Positions 49,397-59,017 of a stretch of DNA of 64,000 bases are shown in pieces; positions within the stretch are counted from its first letter, which is position 1, and each line of letters starts with the position of its first letter. The translations under genes were made by a program, and so were the position numbers. Origin of the DNA: an uncultured Alphaproteobacteria bacterium. Lineage in GTDB: Bacteria; Pseudomonadota; Alphaproteobacteria; HIMB59; GCA-002718135. The notes under the pieces are model-generated. The model was given only the letters and a program-made list of their open reading frames with translations, did not search any database and had not been told where the DNA came from. Where the stretch lies: positions 85,471 to 149,470 of the forward strand of contig CACMKZ010000003.1 of assembly GCA_902614375.1 (NCBI GenBank), written 5' to 3'.

Positions 49397-50267
49397 TGAA
49401 ATCAAAAAAATTATTTAAAAATTGAATTACACTTTCTTCAATTATATTATTTTCATTTGAGTTTGAATTTTGAAAAAATTTTGAATTTTTATCAAAACTT
49501 ATATTAGGATTTTTTAAGTTTCCTTTTATCAAAGTAGTTAAATATATTTCATTATTTTGAGATAAGTTTAAAATAATATCTATAAAATTATTACTGTAAT
49601 TGTATTCACCTTTAATAATAATTCTGTTTTTTTTATTGGTAATTTCAATTTTGCTAGTTTCTAAAATATTTTTATTTTTATTTATTGCGCCTTTAAAATT
49701 AGAACTTTCATTACCAAAAGCATTTATAAGTTCAGAAAATGCAAATTTTTGATTTTTTTGATTCTCTAATTTTTCAAAGAATAATTTTAAAAATGAAATA
49801 AGAAATTTTTCTTCATTTGTTGTTTCTAAAGTTATTTTTCCATTAATTTTATAAATTGAGTCAAATAAATTTTCTAAATTATCACTATATTTAAGATAAT
49901 TTTCAATATAATTGACTTTTCCATTAATATTTACTTTACTGAGATTAATATTATTAATATTCAAATTATTAATTAGAATATTTAGATTTCCTGAAACTTG
50001 AAATATGGGCTGAGAAATATCAATTCTAATATTATCAAAGTATAAATTATTTTTGTAATCTTTAATTTCTAAATTTGTGTTAAGCTTCACAATTGGAAAA
50101 ATATTTATTTTAGTTTTATTTTTTTCATTAATTTTAATTTCAAATTTCTTCTCGATATCACTAATTATTTTTTCTTTTTCAAAATTATTTAGAAAAATAT
50201 AAATAAAGATAGATAAAATTATTAATATAATTACTACTATAGAAAAAAATAATCTAATTGTTTTCAT
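49389..50267 (-). CDS. AsmA-like envelope protein
   Basis: 292 residues with an N-terminal membrane anchor (IRLFFSIVVIILIILSIFIY) and a large periplasmic part rich in beta strands. EKKFEIKINEKNKTKINIFP followed by IVKL resembles the AsmA/TamB-type start, in which an amphipathic helix is followed by the ...GKTKISLFPTPKL-like motif. Later repeated strand-asparagine patterns (LNINNINLSKVNINGKVNY) fit the beta-groove fold of bridge-like lipid transfer proteins. It is shorter than AsmA (about 600) and extremely asparagine-, lysine- and isoleucine-rich, reflecting the AT-rich DNA. The family assignment rests on the N-terminus and composition. Confidence 0.6.
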   Translation of the reverse strand: MKTIRLFFSIVVIILIILSIFIYIFLNNFEKEKIISDIEKKFEIKINEKNKTKINIFPIVKLNTNLEIKDYKNNLYFDNIRIDISQPIFQVSGNLNILINNLNINNINLSKVNINGKVNYIENYLKYSDNLENLFDSIYKINGKITLETTNEEKFLISFLKLFFEKLENQKNQKFAFSELINAFGNESSNFKGAINKNKNILETSKIEITNKKNRIIIKGEYNYSNNFIDIILNLSQNNEIYLTTLIKGNLKNPNISFDKNSKFFQNSNSNENNIIEESVIQFLNNFFDFND

Positions 50268-50285
50268 ATATTAGATCGTCAAAAA

Positions 50286-52733
50286 CTATATTTTTGTAAA
50301 ATTATTTTCAGGATCATGCAATGGATTAAATTGAACAGACATAACATATTTATTTTTAGCAACCTCAACTTCAAAATTATTTCCATTTAATTTTTTTAAA
50401 TCTATTTCTGAATCTATATATCCAAAAACCATATTTTTATTATAACAAAATGAATAATTGCTAGAAGTTGTTTCTCCTACAATTTTATTTTTATAATAAA
50501 TAGGCTCATCATGTAATAAGAGAGGGTTTCCTGGTGTAGATTTTTCTAAAACAAAATTTGTTAGTTGTTTCTTTTTAATTCTATTCTTTATTTTTAAAGC
50601 TTCTTTACCTATAAAATCTGTTTTTTTATTTAATTTAACAGTTAATTCTAATCCAGCTTCAAAAGGATTTTCAGCTGGAGAAATATCATGACCCCAATGT
50701 AAATATCCCTTTTCCATTCTCATGATATCTAGTGCATGGGCACCAGCGTGTGAAAGGTTATATTTTTCTCCAACCTTAACTAACTCCAAATAAATTTCTC
50801 TAGATATATTTATAGGAACATAAATTTCCCAACCAAGTTCACCGACAAAAGATAATCTTTGGAAGATTAATTTATTATTTTTCAATGATATTTCTTTAGC
50901 AGTTCCAAATTTAAACTTGTCGTTTGAAAAATGTTCTCCAAATATTTCTGTTAGAATTTCTCTACTTTTAGGACCAAAAATACCAAAGCAAGCGAAACTT
51001 TCAGTGATATCAATTAAAGTTGTGTTTTTACTTAAATTTTCTGAAATATGTTTTTTATCATGTTCTCTCACAGATGAACCCGTTACAATACGGAAAGAAT
51101 TAGTATCAATACAAGTAACTGTTAAATCGGCAACAATGCCACCATTTGAATTAAGCATTTGCGTGTAAGTTGTATTACCGGGATAATTTTTAATATTATT
51201 ACAGCATAATCGTTGAAGATCGTTGAAGGCAGTGTCTCCCTTAATTTCAAATTTTGCAAAGGCACTTAAGTCAAATAAACCAGCGTTTTTTCTTGTGTTT
51301 ATTGTTTCATATTTTGCTGCATCATACCAATTTTGATAGCCATAACTATACTCATATTCTGGTTTCTTACCATTTAGAGCATACCACATTGGTCTTTCAA
51401 AACCAGCCACTTGACCAAAGCATGCACCTTCTTTTTTCAAATCATTATGAAAAGGAAGTAGTTTAATATTTCTCGAAGATTTATGTTGTTTGTATGGCCA
51501 GTGCATTGCATATAAATCTCCTAATGACTCAGTAACTCTTTCAGTTATAAATTTTGTCTCAGAGTGAAATTTTTCAAATCTTGAAATATCTAAGGAGTAA
51601 AGATCATCATTAACCTCACCGTTCATCATCCATTCTGCAGTTACCTTACCTGCACCACCAGCACTCTGAATACCAATACTATTAAATCCACAACAAACAT
51701 AAAAGTTTTTTATTTCTGGTGTTTCTCCTAAAAGATAATTTGTATCTGGAGTAAAAGCTTCAGGACCGTTAAAGAATTTTCTTATACCTACGTTTTCAAG
51801 GGGTGGTATTCTTTTCATAGCATTTTTTAAATGCGGTTCAAAATGATCAAAATCTTCAGGTAGTTCTCCAAAAGAAAAATCATTGGGCACTTTATACGTA
51901 TCAGTAAATGCAGGTTTAGCTTTAGGCTCAAAAATTCCTACTAAAATTTTTCCAGCATCCTCTTTTAGATATAAGCAATTATTATAATCTCTAAGAACTG
52001 GAAGTGATTTAGAAATTTCTTTTAATGGCTCACTTAATATATAGAAGTGTTCATTTGGATATAGCGGTATACTAACGTTAATATCATTTGCTATCTGCCT
52101 AGACCACATTCCAGATGCTAGAACAATATACTCACATTTAATTTTTCCATATTTTGTATCTACACCTTCTATTGATCCATTTTTAGTAAGGATTTTATTT
52201 ACAGAACAATGTTCAAATATTTGAGCGCCATACATTTTTGCTGATTTAGCAAGAACATTTGTTATACCAACAGGATCTGCTTGACCATCTTTTGGAATAA
52301 ATATTCCACCAACAACATCATCAGTATTTATAAGAGAATAAATATCCTTAATCTGATTTTTTTTTAATTCATTAACTTCTATATTAAATCTTTGAGCAAA
52401 AGTAGCTTGCCTTTTTAATTCTTCTAATCGATCATTAGTTGTTGCAATAGTTAAAGAGCCGTTTTGCTTTAAACCTGTTGCTAATCCTGTTTCTTTTTCC
52501 AGGTCTTTATATAAATTTAACGAATAATTTCTAAGTTTTGTAATGGTTGCTGATGCACCAATCTGACCAATCAGTCCTGCTGCATGCCAAGTAGTTCCAG
52601 AAGTTAATTGATCTCTTTCTAGCAAGATCACATCTTTCCATCCAAATTTTGCTAAATGATAAGCTACAGAACATCCAGCTATACCACCGCCTATTACAAC
52701 TACTTTTGCAGAAGTAGGAATTTTATTACTCAT
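50286..52733 (-). CDS. Dimethylglycine/sarcosine dehydrogenase-like FAD protein with GcvT domain
   Basis: 815-residue two-domain demethylase. The N-terminal FAD oxidoreductase domain has VVVIGGGIAGCSVAYHLAKFG, LLERDQLTSGTTWHAAGLIG (the histidine corresponds to the covalent flavin site of DMGDH) and a GPEAFTPD element. The C-terminal half is a GcvT-like tetrahydrofolate-binding aminomethyltransferase domain, with GELGWEIYVP and HAGAHALDIMRMEKGYLHWG-like features. It removes N-methyl groups from dimethylglycine or sarcosine, passing formaldehyde equivalents to folate. This fits use of betaine-type osmolytes in the ocean. It leads into minus-strand genes with short gaps. Confidence 0.9.
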   Translation of the reverse strand: MSNKIPTSAKVVVIGGGIAGCSVAYHLAKFGWKDVILLERDQLTSGTTWHAAGLIGQIGASATITKLRNYSLNLYKDLEKETGLATGLKQNGSLTIATTNDRLEELKRQATFAQRFNIEVNELKKNQIKDIYSLINTDDVVGGIFIPKDGQADPVGITNVLAKSAKMYGAQIFEHCSVNKILTKNGSIEGVDTKYGKIKCEYIVLASGMWSRQIANDINVSIPLYPNEHFYILSEPLKEISKSLPVLRDYNNCLYLKEDAGKILVGIFEPKAKPAFTDTYKVPNDFSFGELPEDFDHFEPHLKNAMKRIPPLENVGIRKFFNGPEAFTPDTNYLLGETPEIKNFYVCCGFNSIGIQSAGGAGKVTAEWMMNGEVNDDLYSLDISRFEKFHSETKFITERVTESLGDLYAMHWPYKQHKSSRNIKLLPFHNDLKKEGACFGQVAGFERPMWYALNGKKPEYEYSYGYQNWYDAAKYETINTRKNAGLFDLSAFAKFEIKGDTAFNDLQRLCCNNIKNYPGNTTYTQMLNSNGGIVADLTVTCIDTNSFRIVTGSSVREHDKKHISENLSKNTTLIDITESFACFGIFGPKSREILTEIFGEHFSNDKFKFGTAKEISLKNNKLIFQRLSFVGELGWEIYVPINISREIYLELVKVGEKYNLSHAGAHALDIMRMEKGYLHWGHDISPAENPFEAGLELTVKLNKKTDFIGKEALKIKNRIKKKQLTNFVLEKSTPGNPLLLHDEPIYYKNKIVGETTSSNYSFCYNKNMVFGYIDSEIDLKKLNGNNFEVEVAKNKYVMSVQFNPLHDPENNFTKI

Positions 52734-52741
52734 TTGTAATA

Positions 52742-53746
52742 TTATAGATAAAGATTTTCAGTATGAGTTTCAAAATAAAAATCTAGATCTTCTATATTTA
52801 TTTGATCTATTTTTGATGGTTCCCAAATAGGATTATGATCTTTTGAAATTAGCACAGAATTTACACCATTATCAAAGTCACTACGGTATACTATTTTTTG
52901 ACTTAATTGAAATTCAGTTTCTAAACATTCTTTTAACGGTTTACCTTTTGCATCATCTATAAGTTTAGTGCTTATCGCAAGACTCATTGGACATTTAACT
53001 AAAAGAATATCTAAAATTTTTTTTGAAAACTCTGCATTATGATTTTTTAAATTTGATATGATTGTCTGAATATTTCCATTGAATAGTTCATTTATTAAAT
53101 TCATATTTTTAATTAGATATGTATCATTCTTTACTTCAAAATTATCGTGTGAAATTTCTCCTCTTGTAATAAATTTTTCTTTAACATCTTCTATTTTATT
53201 ACTTTTAAAGTAGTGAGTTGCTAATCCAAAAAAAATTAATTCATTTAACCCTAAAACCTCACCCGTTAAACCAATATACTTTCCAATGTTACCTGGAAGA
53301 TTTGATAAAAAATAACTTCCGCCAACATCTGGAAAAAAGCCAATTGCAGATTCTGGCATTGCAAATTTTGAATTGTCTGTTGCCAATCTGTGATCACCAT
53401 AGATTGATAAACCAACCCCGCCTCCCATCACTACACCATTCCAAACTGAAAGAAATTCTTTACTAAATTGGCTTATTAAATAATTAAGTTTGTACTCAAT
53501 TTTAAAAAAATCATGTTTTAAATAGTTTTCTTTTCCAGCAAGAACAAGGGATTTTACATCACCTCCTGCACAAAAATGTTTACCTTCTCCAACTAACAAT
53601 ACTCTTAAGATATTATCTTTTTCTTCCCATTCTAATAATTTGTCATGGAATTTTTTTGCCATTTCTAAATTGAGAGCATTTAAAGCTTTAGGACGATTTA
53701 GTTTAATGATTCCAGTTTGGTTAGTTTCTGAAAATACAATATCCAT
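52742..53746 (-). CDS. Enoyl-CoA hydratase/isomerase family protein, 3-hydroxyisobutyryl-CoA hydrolase-like
   Basis: 334 residues of the ECH_2 type, probably hydrolysing 3-hydroxyisobutyryl-CoA in valine breakdown. The diagnostic run is FCAGGDVKSLVLAGK, then VVMGGGVGLSIYGDHRLATD (oxyanion hole) and PESAIGFFPDVGGSYFLSNL (catalytic glutamate and aspartate). The C-terminal half matches HIBCH in length rather than short crotonases. It starts at the last base of uvrB (TAATG) and ends eight bases before the dimethylglycine dehydrogenase gene. A general enoyl-CoA hydratase activity is less likely. Confidence 0.87.
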   Translation of the reverse strand: MDIVFSETNQTGIIKLNRPKALNALNLEMAKKFHDKLLEWEEKDNILRVLLVGEGKHFCAGGDVKSLVLAGKENYLKHDFFKIEYKLNYLISQFSKEFLSVWNGVVMGGGVGLSIYGDHRLATDNSKFAMPESAIGFFPDVGGSYFLSNLPGNIGKYIGLTGEVLGLNELIFFGLATHYFKSNKIEDVKEKFITRGEISHDNFEVKNDTYLIKNMNLINELFNGNIQTIISNLKNHNAEFSKKILDILLVKCPMSLAISTKLIDDAKGKPLKECLETEFQLSQKIVYRSDFDNGVNSVLISKDHNPIWEPSKIDQINIEDLDFYFETHTENLYL

Positions 53747-55818
53747 TAATTCTTTTTAAACTGCAAAACTTTATTAGAAAGACCCACTTCTTTTGCCTTT
53801 AATCTATTAATTTCATCTCGTAATCTTGCTGCATCTTCAAATTCAAGTTTTGAAGCAAATTCATTCATTTTTTTCTCTAAATTTTTAATATGTTTATTAA
53901 GATCCTTACCAACTAATTCTTTAGCATTATCAATTTCAACTGTAACATGATCTTGTTCAGCTGTGTTCTCAATTATTTCTTGAATATTCTTTTTAATACT
54001 GATTGGCGTAATTTTATTTATTTTGTTATATTCTAGTTGTTTTGTTCGTCTTCTATCTGTCTCTTCAATTGCTTCTTTCATACTAGTGGTAATGTTATCA
54101 GCATACATTAAGACTTTACTCTCAACATTTCTTGCAGCCCTACCAATAGTCTGAATTAAACTAGTTCTAGAACGAAGGTAACCTTCCTTATCAGCATCTA
54201 ATATAGCCATTAAAGCACATTCAGGAATATCTAAACCTTCTCTAAGAAGATTTATTCCTACTAAAACATTAAAAACTCCTAGTCTTAGATCTCTAATAAT
54301 TTCTATTCTTTCTAATGTATCGATATCAGAGTGAAGATACCTTACCTTTAATCCTTCTTCATTGATATATTCAGTAAGATCTTCGGCCATTTTTTTTGTA
54401 AGTGTTGTGATTAGAACACGATGACCTTTATCTATAGTTTTTTTACATTCATCAATTAAGTTATCAATTTGATGTTTAGTTGGCCTTATCTCAATAGGTG
54501 GATCAATTAAACCTGTTGGTCTAATTACTTGTTCAACAAAAGTACCACCTGTCTTTTCAAGTTCATAATCTCCTGGTGTTGCACTTACAAATATAGTTTG
54601 TGGACGCATTGCATCCCATTCTTCTCTTTTTAAAGGTCTGTTATCAACACAACTTGGTAGTCTAAAACCATATTGAGCTAAAGTTGATTTTCTAGAAAAA
54701 TCACCTTTGTACATTCCTGCTATTTGACCACATGTCTGATGGCTTTCATCTATAAACAATAAAGAGTCTTCTGGAATATATTCATAAAGTGTAGGAGGAG
54801 GCTCTCCCGGCTGTCTTCCTGACAAATATCTAGAATAATTTTCAATACCACTACAACTTCCAGTAGTTTCCATCATTTCTAAGTCAAATGTAGTTCTCTC
54901 ATCCAACCTTTGTCTTTCTAAGTATTTTTTTTCTTTTTCAAAAATCTCTAATTGTTTTTTTAGATCATTTTTAATCATCGTAATTGCTTTTTTTATTGTT
55001 GGCTTTGGGGTAACATAATGAGAGTTTGCAAAGATTCTTATTTGTTCAAGCTCTCCGAGCTTCTCTCCAGTAAGTGGGTCCACTTGTGTTATACTCTCTA
55101 TATCATCTCCAAACATAGATATTTTCCAAGAAATATCTTCATAGTGAGAAGGGAAAATTTCTAAAATATCTCCCTTAGCCCTAAAGCTACCTCTTCTAAA
55201 GTCCATGTCACGACGTTTGTATAAAAGTTCTACCAACTTTCTGATAATTATCTCTCTACTTATTGATTGATTTTTATCTAAAGTAAAAGACATTGAAGAA
55301 TAAGCATCAACTGATCCAATACCATAAATACAAGAAACTGATGCTACTATGATTGTATCTCTTCTTTCCACTAAAGATCTAGTAGCTGAATGTCTTAGAC
55401 GATCAATTTGTTCGTTTATTGAAGATTCTTTTTCAATATATGTATCAGTCCTTGGTACATATGCTTCTGGTGTGTAATAATCATAATAACTGACAAAATA
55501 TTCAACAGCATTATTTGGAAACAAATTTTTCATTTCTCCATAAAGTTGTGCTGCTAAAGTTTTGTTTGGTGCCATTATTAAAGTCGGTTTCTGTACTTTT
55601 TCAATTACTTTAGCCATAGTAAAGGTCTTACCTGATCCAGTGACACCTAAAAGAACTTGTTCTTGTTCTCCTTCATTTAGACTTTTAACAATACTTTTAA
55701 TTGCATCAGGCTGATCACCACTTGGATTAAAATCACTTACAATTTTAAAAGGTGTTGTGACTTCGGAAGAGAGATGATGTTTTTTTTCTGCTTTATTCAT
55801 TGATTCTAATATAATCAT
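53746..55818 (-). CDS. uvrB: UvrABC system protein B
   Basis: DNA damage-verification helicase of nucleotide excision repair, 690 residues. Motifs are FKIVSDFNPSGDQPDAI, Walker A GVTGSGKTFTMAK, the beta-hairpin YYDYYTPEAYVPRTDTYIEK, LLFIDESHQT, VLVGINLLREGLDIPE and TIGRAARNVE. A C-terminal UVR domain (LEKKMNEFASKLEFEDAARL and on) contacts UvrC. The ATG at 55818 overlaps the upstream gene by 26 bases; an internal ATG at 55800 overlaps by eight and is an equally plausible start. Confidence 0.97.
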   Translation of the reverse strand: MIILESMNKAEKKHHLSSEVTTPFKIVSDFNPSGDQPDAIKSIVKSLNEGEQEQVLLGVTGSGKTFTMAKVIEKVQKPTLIMAPNKTLAAQLYGEMKNLFPNNAVEYFVSYYDYYTPEAYVPRTDTYIEKESSINEQIDRLRHSATRSLVERRDTIIVASVSCIYGIGSVDAYSSMSFTLDKNQSISREIIIRKLVELLYKRRDMDFRRGSFRAKGDILEIFPSHYEDISWKISMFGDDIESITQVDPLTGEKLGELEQIRIFANSHYVTPKPTIKKAITMIKNDLKKQLEIFEKEKKYLERQRLDERTTFDLEMMETTGSCSGIENYSRYLSGRQPGEPPPTLYEYIPEDSLLFIDESHQTCGQIAGMYKGDFSRKSTLAQYGFRLPSCVDNRPLKREEWDAMRPQTIFVSATPGDYELEKTGGTFVEQVIRPTGLIDPPIEIRPTKHQIDNLIDECKKTIDKGHRVLITTLTKKMAEDLTEYINEEGLKVRYLHSDIDTLERIEIIRDLRLGVFNVLVGINLLREGLDIPECALMAILDADKEGYLRSRTSLIQTIGRAARNVESKVLMYADNITTSMKEAIEETDRRRTKQLEYNKINKITPISIKKNIQEIIENTAEQDHVTVEIDNAKELVGKDLNKHIKNLEKKMNEFASKLEFEDAARLRDEINRLKAKEVGLSNKVLQFKKN

Positions 55819-57022
55819 TTAGATAATTGTACTTTTCTAAAAAACTACCATCTGTTGTTATTGTTCCATTTAATATTCTTCCATCATCTTCTTTTAATAA
55901 AAAAGGAAGAACTTCTTTGATAATACCTTCACTAAATTCTGTACTTGAATCACGTGGTAATTCAGATGGTAAATTATCAACTGCCATAACAGCAATTCCA
56001 TCATTATTTCCATCTATTTCTTTTAAAGTATATCTTTCAATCCAATAATTTGGCTCCTCAATTGTTGTTGATCGTATTGTAGTTGGAACAGAGCCATTAA
56101 TATCACAAGTAATATCGCCAACAATTTTTAGATTTTGTAAAAATTTTAAGTCTTCATTCTCAAATATTTTTGGAGAAGATGGGTCCCAGTAATGTGCACT
56201 TATAAGTATATCAGTTTCTTTTAAATATTGTAATGCAGAACTAGAATAATCTTGAGGATTATCAATAAAATGTTCAATGTTAAAGTTGGTGGAAGAATTA
56301 TTTGTAACATAATCTTTAGTTTCTAAATTACAAAAAATAGGTTGATCAAATTTTTTTTCCAAAAAGTCTTTTTTTGTTACTGCTTTAATATTTGTTAGAT
56401 TTAAAAGTTCAATAACTCCTTTTGCAACTCTACCATCACCAGTAACTAGAATTTTAGTTTTAGGAAAATATAAATTTTTTAAATTTAATACTAATCTTTC
56501 ATAATCATTAATTTTATAGGCACTAGCAAGAGATTGTTTTCCAAGCACTTTAAGCAATAAATTTAAGGTATTATAACAACCAACAATACCTGCAAATCTT
56601 CCAAAACCTAAACATCTTGTGCCATTTTTACCTCTGATATTTTCATAGTCAATCAATGTAATTTTTTTATTTAAAATTGATAAGAGTAGGTCTTTCTTAT
56701 GTTTTTCAATATCTTTTTGTTGTTTATTAATTTTAAAAGTGTGAGAAAAAAAAAGATATGTCCTATTATTAATTAAAATATTTGGATCAATTTCTTTTAC
56801 TCCGAATATGATTGAGCATTCATTTAAATTTTCATTAATTTTAGCACCACATAATTCATATTCTTCATCAGAAAAACATCTACTATTTGATGGCTGAATA
56901 ATGAAATTAATATTTGGATTGCTTTCTTTGTATTTTTTAATATGTTCTGGGACTATAGGAGTTCTATTTTCATCATTTCTAGACTCTCTAATAATACCAA
57001 TATTGGTTAATTGCTTATCCAT
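55793..57022 (-). CDS. Lysine-ketoglutarate reductase-like (saccharopine-forming) dehydrogenase
   Basis: 409 residues of the alanine dehydrogenase/PNT N-terminal family, LKR branch. Characteristic are IGIIRESRNDENRTPIVPEH, GVKEIDPNILI, YLFFSHTFKINKQQ, IDYENIRGKNGTRCLGFGRF, and the dinucleotide motif ILVTGDGRVAKGVIELL, then GDITCDINGSVPTTIRSTTI. These match the lysine-ketoglutarate reductase half of plant and animal LKR/SDH proteins. It condenses lysine with 2-oxoglutarate to saccharopine. It follows the SDH-like gene with an eight-base overlap. Yeast-type LYS1 (lysine-forming) is a close alternative; the partner gene favours degradation. Confidence 0.82.
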   Translation of the reverse strand: MDKQLTNIGIIRESRNDENRTPIVPEHIKKYKESNPNINFIIQPSNSRCFSDEEYELCGAKINENLNECSIIFGVKEIDPNILINNRTYLFFSHTFKINKQQKDIEKHKKDLLLSILNKKITLIDYENIRGKNGTRCLGFGRFAGIVGCYNTLNLLLKVLGKQSLASAYKINDYERLVLNLKNLYFPKTKILVTGDGRVAKGVIELLNLTNIKAVTKKDFLEKKFDQPIFCNLETKDYVTNNSSTNFNIEHFIDNPQDYSSSALQYLKETDILISAHYWDPSSPKIFENEDLKFLQNLKIVGDITCDINGSVPTTIRSTTIEEPNYWIERYTLKEIDGNNDGIAVMAVDNLPSELPRDSSTEFSEGIIKEVLPFLLKEDDGRILNGTITTDGSFLEKYNYLNDYIRINE

Positions 57023-58142
57023 TCTCTTGTTGGATATTAATTTTATAATCTTTTAGAATTTTAAAAAAATACATTATGTCTTCTGTTTTATGTGGTGCAG
57101 TTTTAACACCAGTCTCAATTTTATTATCCAAAATTAGATCAATCGCAGCTGATAAAGTAATCGATACAAGTTTGCCCATTGCAGTATTTTCACCACTTCC
57201 TTTTTCATCTAAAAAATAAGAACTATCAAAAATTTTATTATGATTTTCAAAAGCTTTAAGTTTTACAGAAAGTACAACGCGATCTTCTTCTTCAGGTAAA
57301 TATTTATTATCTTTTAATAATTCTTCACTTTTTTCATTGATTTCAGCTTCTATATTATCAGATCTATTTTCAAGCATTGAAAAAATATCTTGCCATGCCT
57401 CTTTCCAACCATCAAGTCGTAAAGTTCCTCTTACGAACTCTTTGACTTTCCATTTCTTGTCAAACAAGTATTCACTTACATATGGTGTTGAATCTCTGTT
57501 TGGATAAGCTTCAAAATTTTCATCAGATATTGAATAAGAACTAATAGATTTGTAAGGAGTTACAGTATTTATTTTTCCTTTTGTTATATATTTTGCATCA
57601 TTGTTTAAGGCTTTGATTACTCCAGCTGGAGACCAACTAAATTTATATTTGAAATCATTTGGAATTGCTGGAAAACCCCCACAATATGATTCATAAACCA
57701 CTTCTGTTTTTTCAGTCGAGATTTTTTTAAGATCACTGACAAGTAAATGGGAAAAAAAATGATCGATACCTGGGTCTAAACCGATCTCATTGATAAATAC
57801 TAAATTTTCTTTTTTTACATCTAGATTTAGCATATTTATTTCTGGATTAAGGTAACTAGTAGATGCAAAATGACATTTATGTTTTAAACAAAGTTTAGCT
57901 ATTTCTAAATGTTTGTTTGCCGGCAGTTGAGAAATAACAATATCACCTGGATTTGTTGCGTTAAATAATAAATCAACATCAAACTGTTTTGCATTCACAT
58001 TGTTTTTATCTACATGGTCAATACTCTTTATAGCCTTATCTAATGTTCTATTCCATACTGTAAAATTATCTAAATTTTTAGCTAATCTTCTAATTCCTGG
58101 TATAGAAGATAGTCCAGTTCCTATCCAATGTACATGTTTCAT
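57015..58142 (-). CDS. Saccharopine dehydrogenase (glutamate-forming)-like protein
   Basis: 375 residues, first gene of the lysine pair. The N-terminus HVHWIGTGLSSIPGIRRLAK is a Rossmann motif; further landmarks are SQLPANKHLEIAKLCLKHKC, FINEIGLDPGIDH, ESYCGGFPAIPNDFKYKFSW and SPAGVIKAL, all typical of the SDH half of LKR/SDH and of LYS9. It splits saccharopine to glutamate and 2-aminoadipate semialdehyde. In animals and plants both activities are in one chain; here they are two genes with an eight-base overlap. The next enzyme, aminoadipate semialdehyde dehydrogenase, is not in the window. Confidence 0.87.
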   Translation of the reverse strand: MKHVHWIGTGLSSIPGIRRLAKNLDNFTVWNRTLDKAIKSIDHVDKNNVNAKQFDVDLLFNATNPGDIVISQLPANKHLEIAKLCLKHKCHFASTSYLNPEINMLNLDVKKENLVFINEIGLDPGIDHFFSHLLVSDLKKISTEKTEVVYESYCGGFPAIPNDFKYKFSWSPAGVIKALNNDAKYITKGKINTVTPYKSISSYSISDENFEAYPNRDSTPYVSEYLFDKKWKVKEFVRGTLRLDGWKEAWQDIFSMLENRSDNIEAEINEKSEELLKDNKYLPEEEDRVVLSVKLKAFENHNKIFDSSYFLDEKGSGENTAMGKLVSITLSAAIDLILDNKIETGVKTAPHKTEDIMYFFKILKDYKINIQQENG

Positions 58143-58166
58143 AGTCTTATTTACTTTTATATTAAA

Positions 58167-58195
58167 TTGTTTACTACATTAATGAAACTTAAAAT
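58167..58195 (+). promoter_or_regulatory. Putative promoter of the TauE/SafE-type gene
   Basis: TTGTTT (58167-58172), 17-base spacer, TAAAAT (58190-58195), with the TTG start codon 12 bases further on. The expected leader is about six bases with no Shine-Dalgarno. The -35 is weak, so this is tentative. Confidence 0.35.
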
Positions 58196-58207
58196 ACGGA
58201 AATTTAT

Positions 58208-59017
58208 TTGACTTCAATAGTATTTATTTTTTTATTAACAGGTCTAGTCTCTGGTTTTATTGCAGGATTATTAGGAGTTGGAGGTGGAATAATAATTGTA
58301 CCTGTAACTTACTTTATTTTACTTAATCTTGGTTACAGCTCTGAAATTGTCATGCATGTTGCTGTAGCATCTTCTCTTGGTGTAATTTGTTTCACTTCAA
58401 TTTCTTCTATAAGATCTCATGTTAAGCTTAAAAATACAAATTTGATAATTGTAAAAAAATGGGCCATAGGAATAATAATAGGATCAATTGTAGGTTCACT
58501 TGCAGCAAGTGCTATTTCAGGACAGAGTTTAGTTATTCTTTTTGTAATTCTGGCATTTTTGATTTCATTAAATATGCTGTTTCAACAACGCCCAATTATT
58601 GTAAGCATCGATATACCATCGTCTAATATAATTAATTTTTTAATAAGCTCTTCTATTGGTTTTTTATCTGCAACAATTGGTATAGGTGGTGGAAGTTTTA
58701 GTGTTCCAGCTTTAACAATGTTTTCAAAAAAGATTCATGAAGCAGTTGGTACTTCTGCTGTTTTTGGTTTTTTAATTGCTTTTCCAGGAACACTTACATT
58801 TATGTATACTGGGTCAAATATAAATGAACTTCCCATTTATTCTCTTGGTTACGTAAATATTATAATAGTTTTTTTTATATCGATAACTAGTATATTTACT
58901 GCTGGAATTGGTGCAAAAGTTTCATCAAATATAGATAAGTTAGTATTAAGAAAGATTTTTGCTATTTTTTTGTTGTTAACTTGTGCTAGTCTAATTATTG
59001 AACATTTTATAATTTAA
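58208..59017 (+). CDS. TauE/SafE family sulfite/anion exporter-like membrane protein
   Basis: 269-residue inner-membrane protein with about eight helices in two repeats, each with the family motif: GFIAGLLGVGGGIIIVPVTY at the start and FLSATIGIGGGSFSVPALTM in the middle. TauE/SafE proteins export sulfite, sulfoacetate or other organic anions. The start seems to be TTG because no in-frame ATG precedes the first repeat. Its stop abuts the aminotransferase start. Substrate not determined; no sulfonate genes are nearby. Confidence 0.9.
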   Translation: MTSIVFIFLLTGLVSGFIAGLLGVGGGIIIVPVTYFILLNLGYSSEIVMHVAVASSLGVICFTSISSIRSHVKLKNTNLIIVKKWAIGIIIGSIVGSLAASAISGQSLVILFVILAFLISLNMLFQQRPIIVSIDIPSSNIINFLISSSIGFLSATIGIGGGSFSVPALTMFSKKIHEAVGTSAVFGFLIAFPGTLTFMYTGSNINELPIYSLGYVNIIIVFFISITSIFTAGIGAKVSSNIDKLVLRKIFAIFLLLTCASLIIEHFII

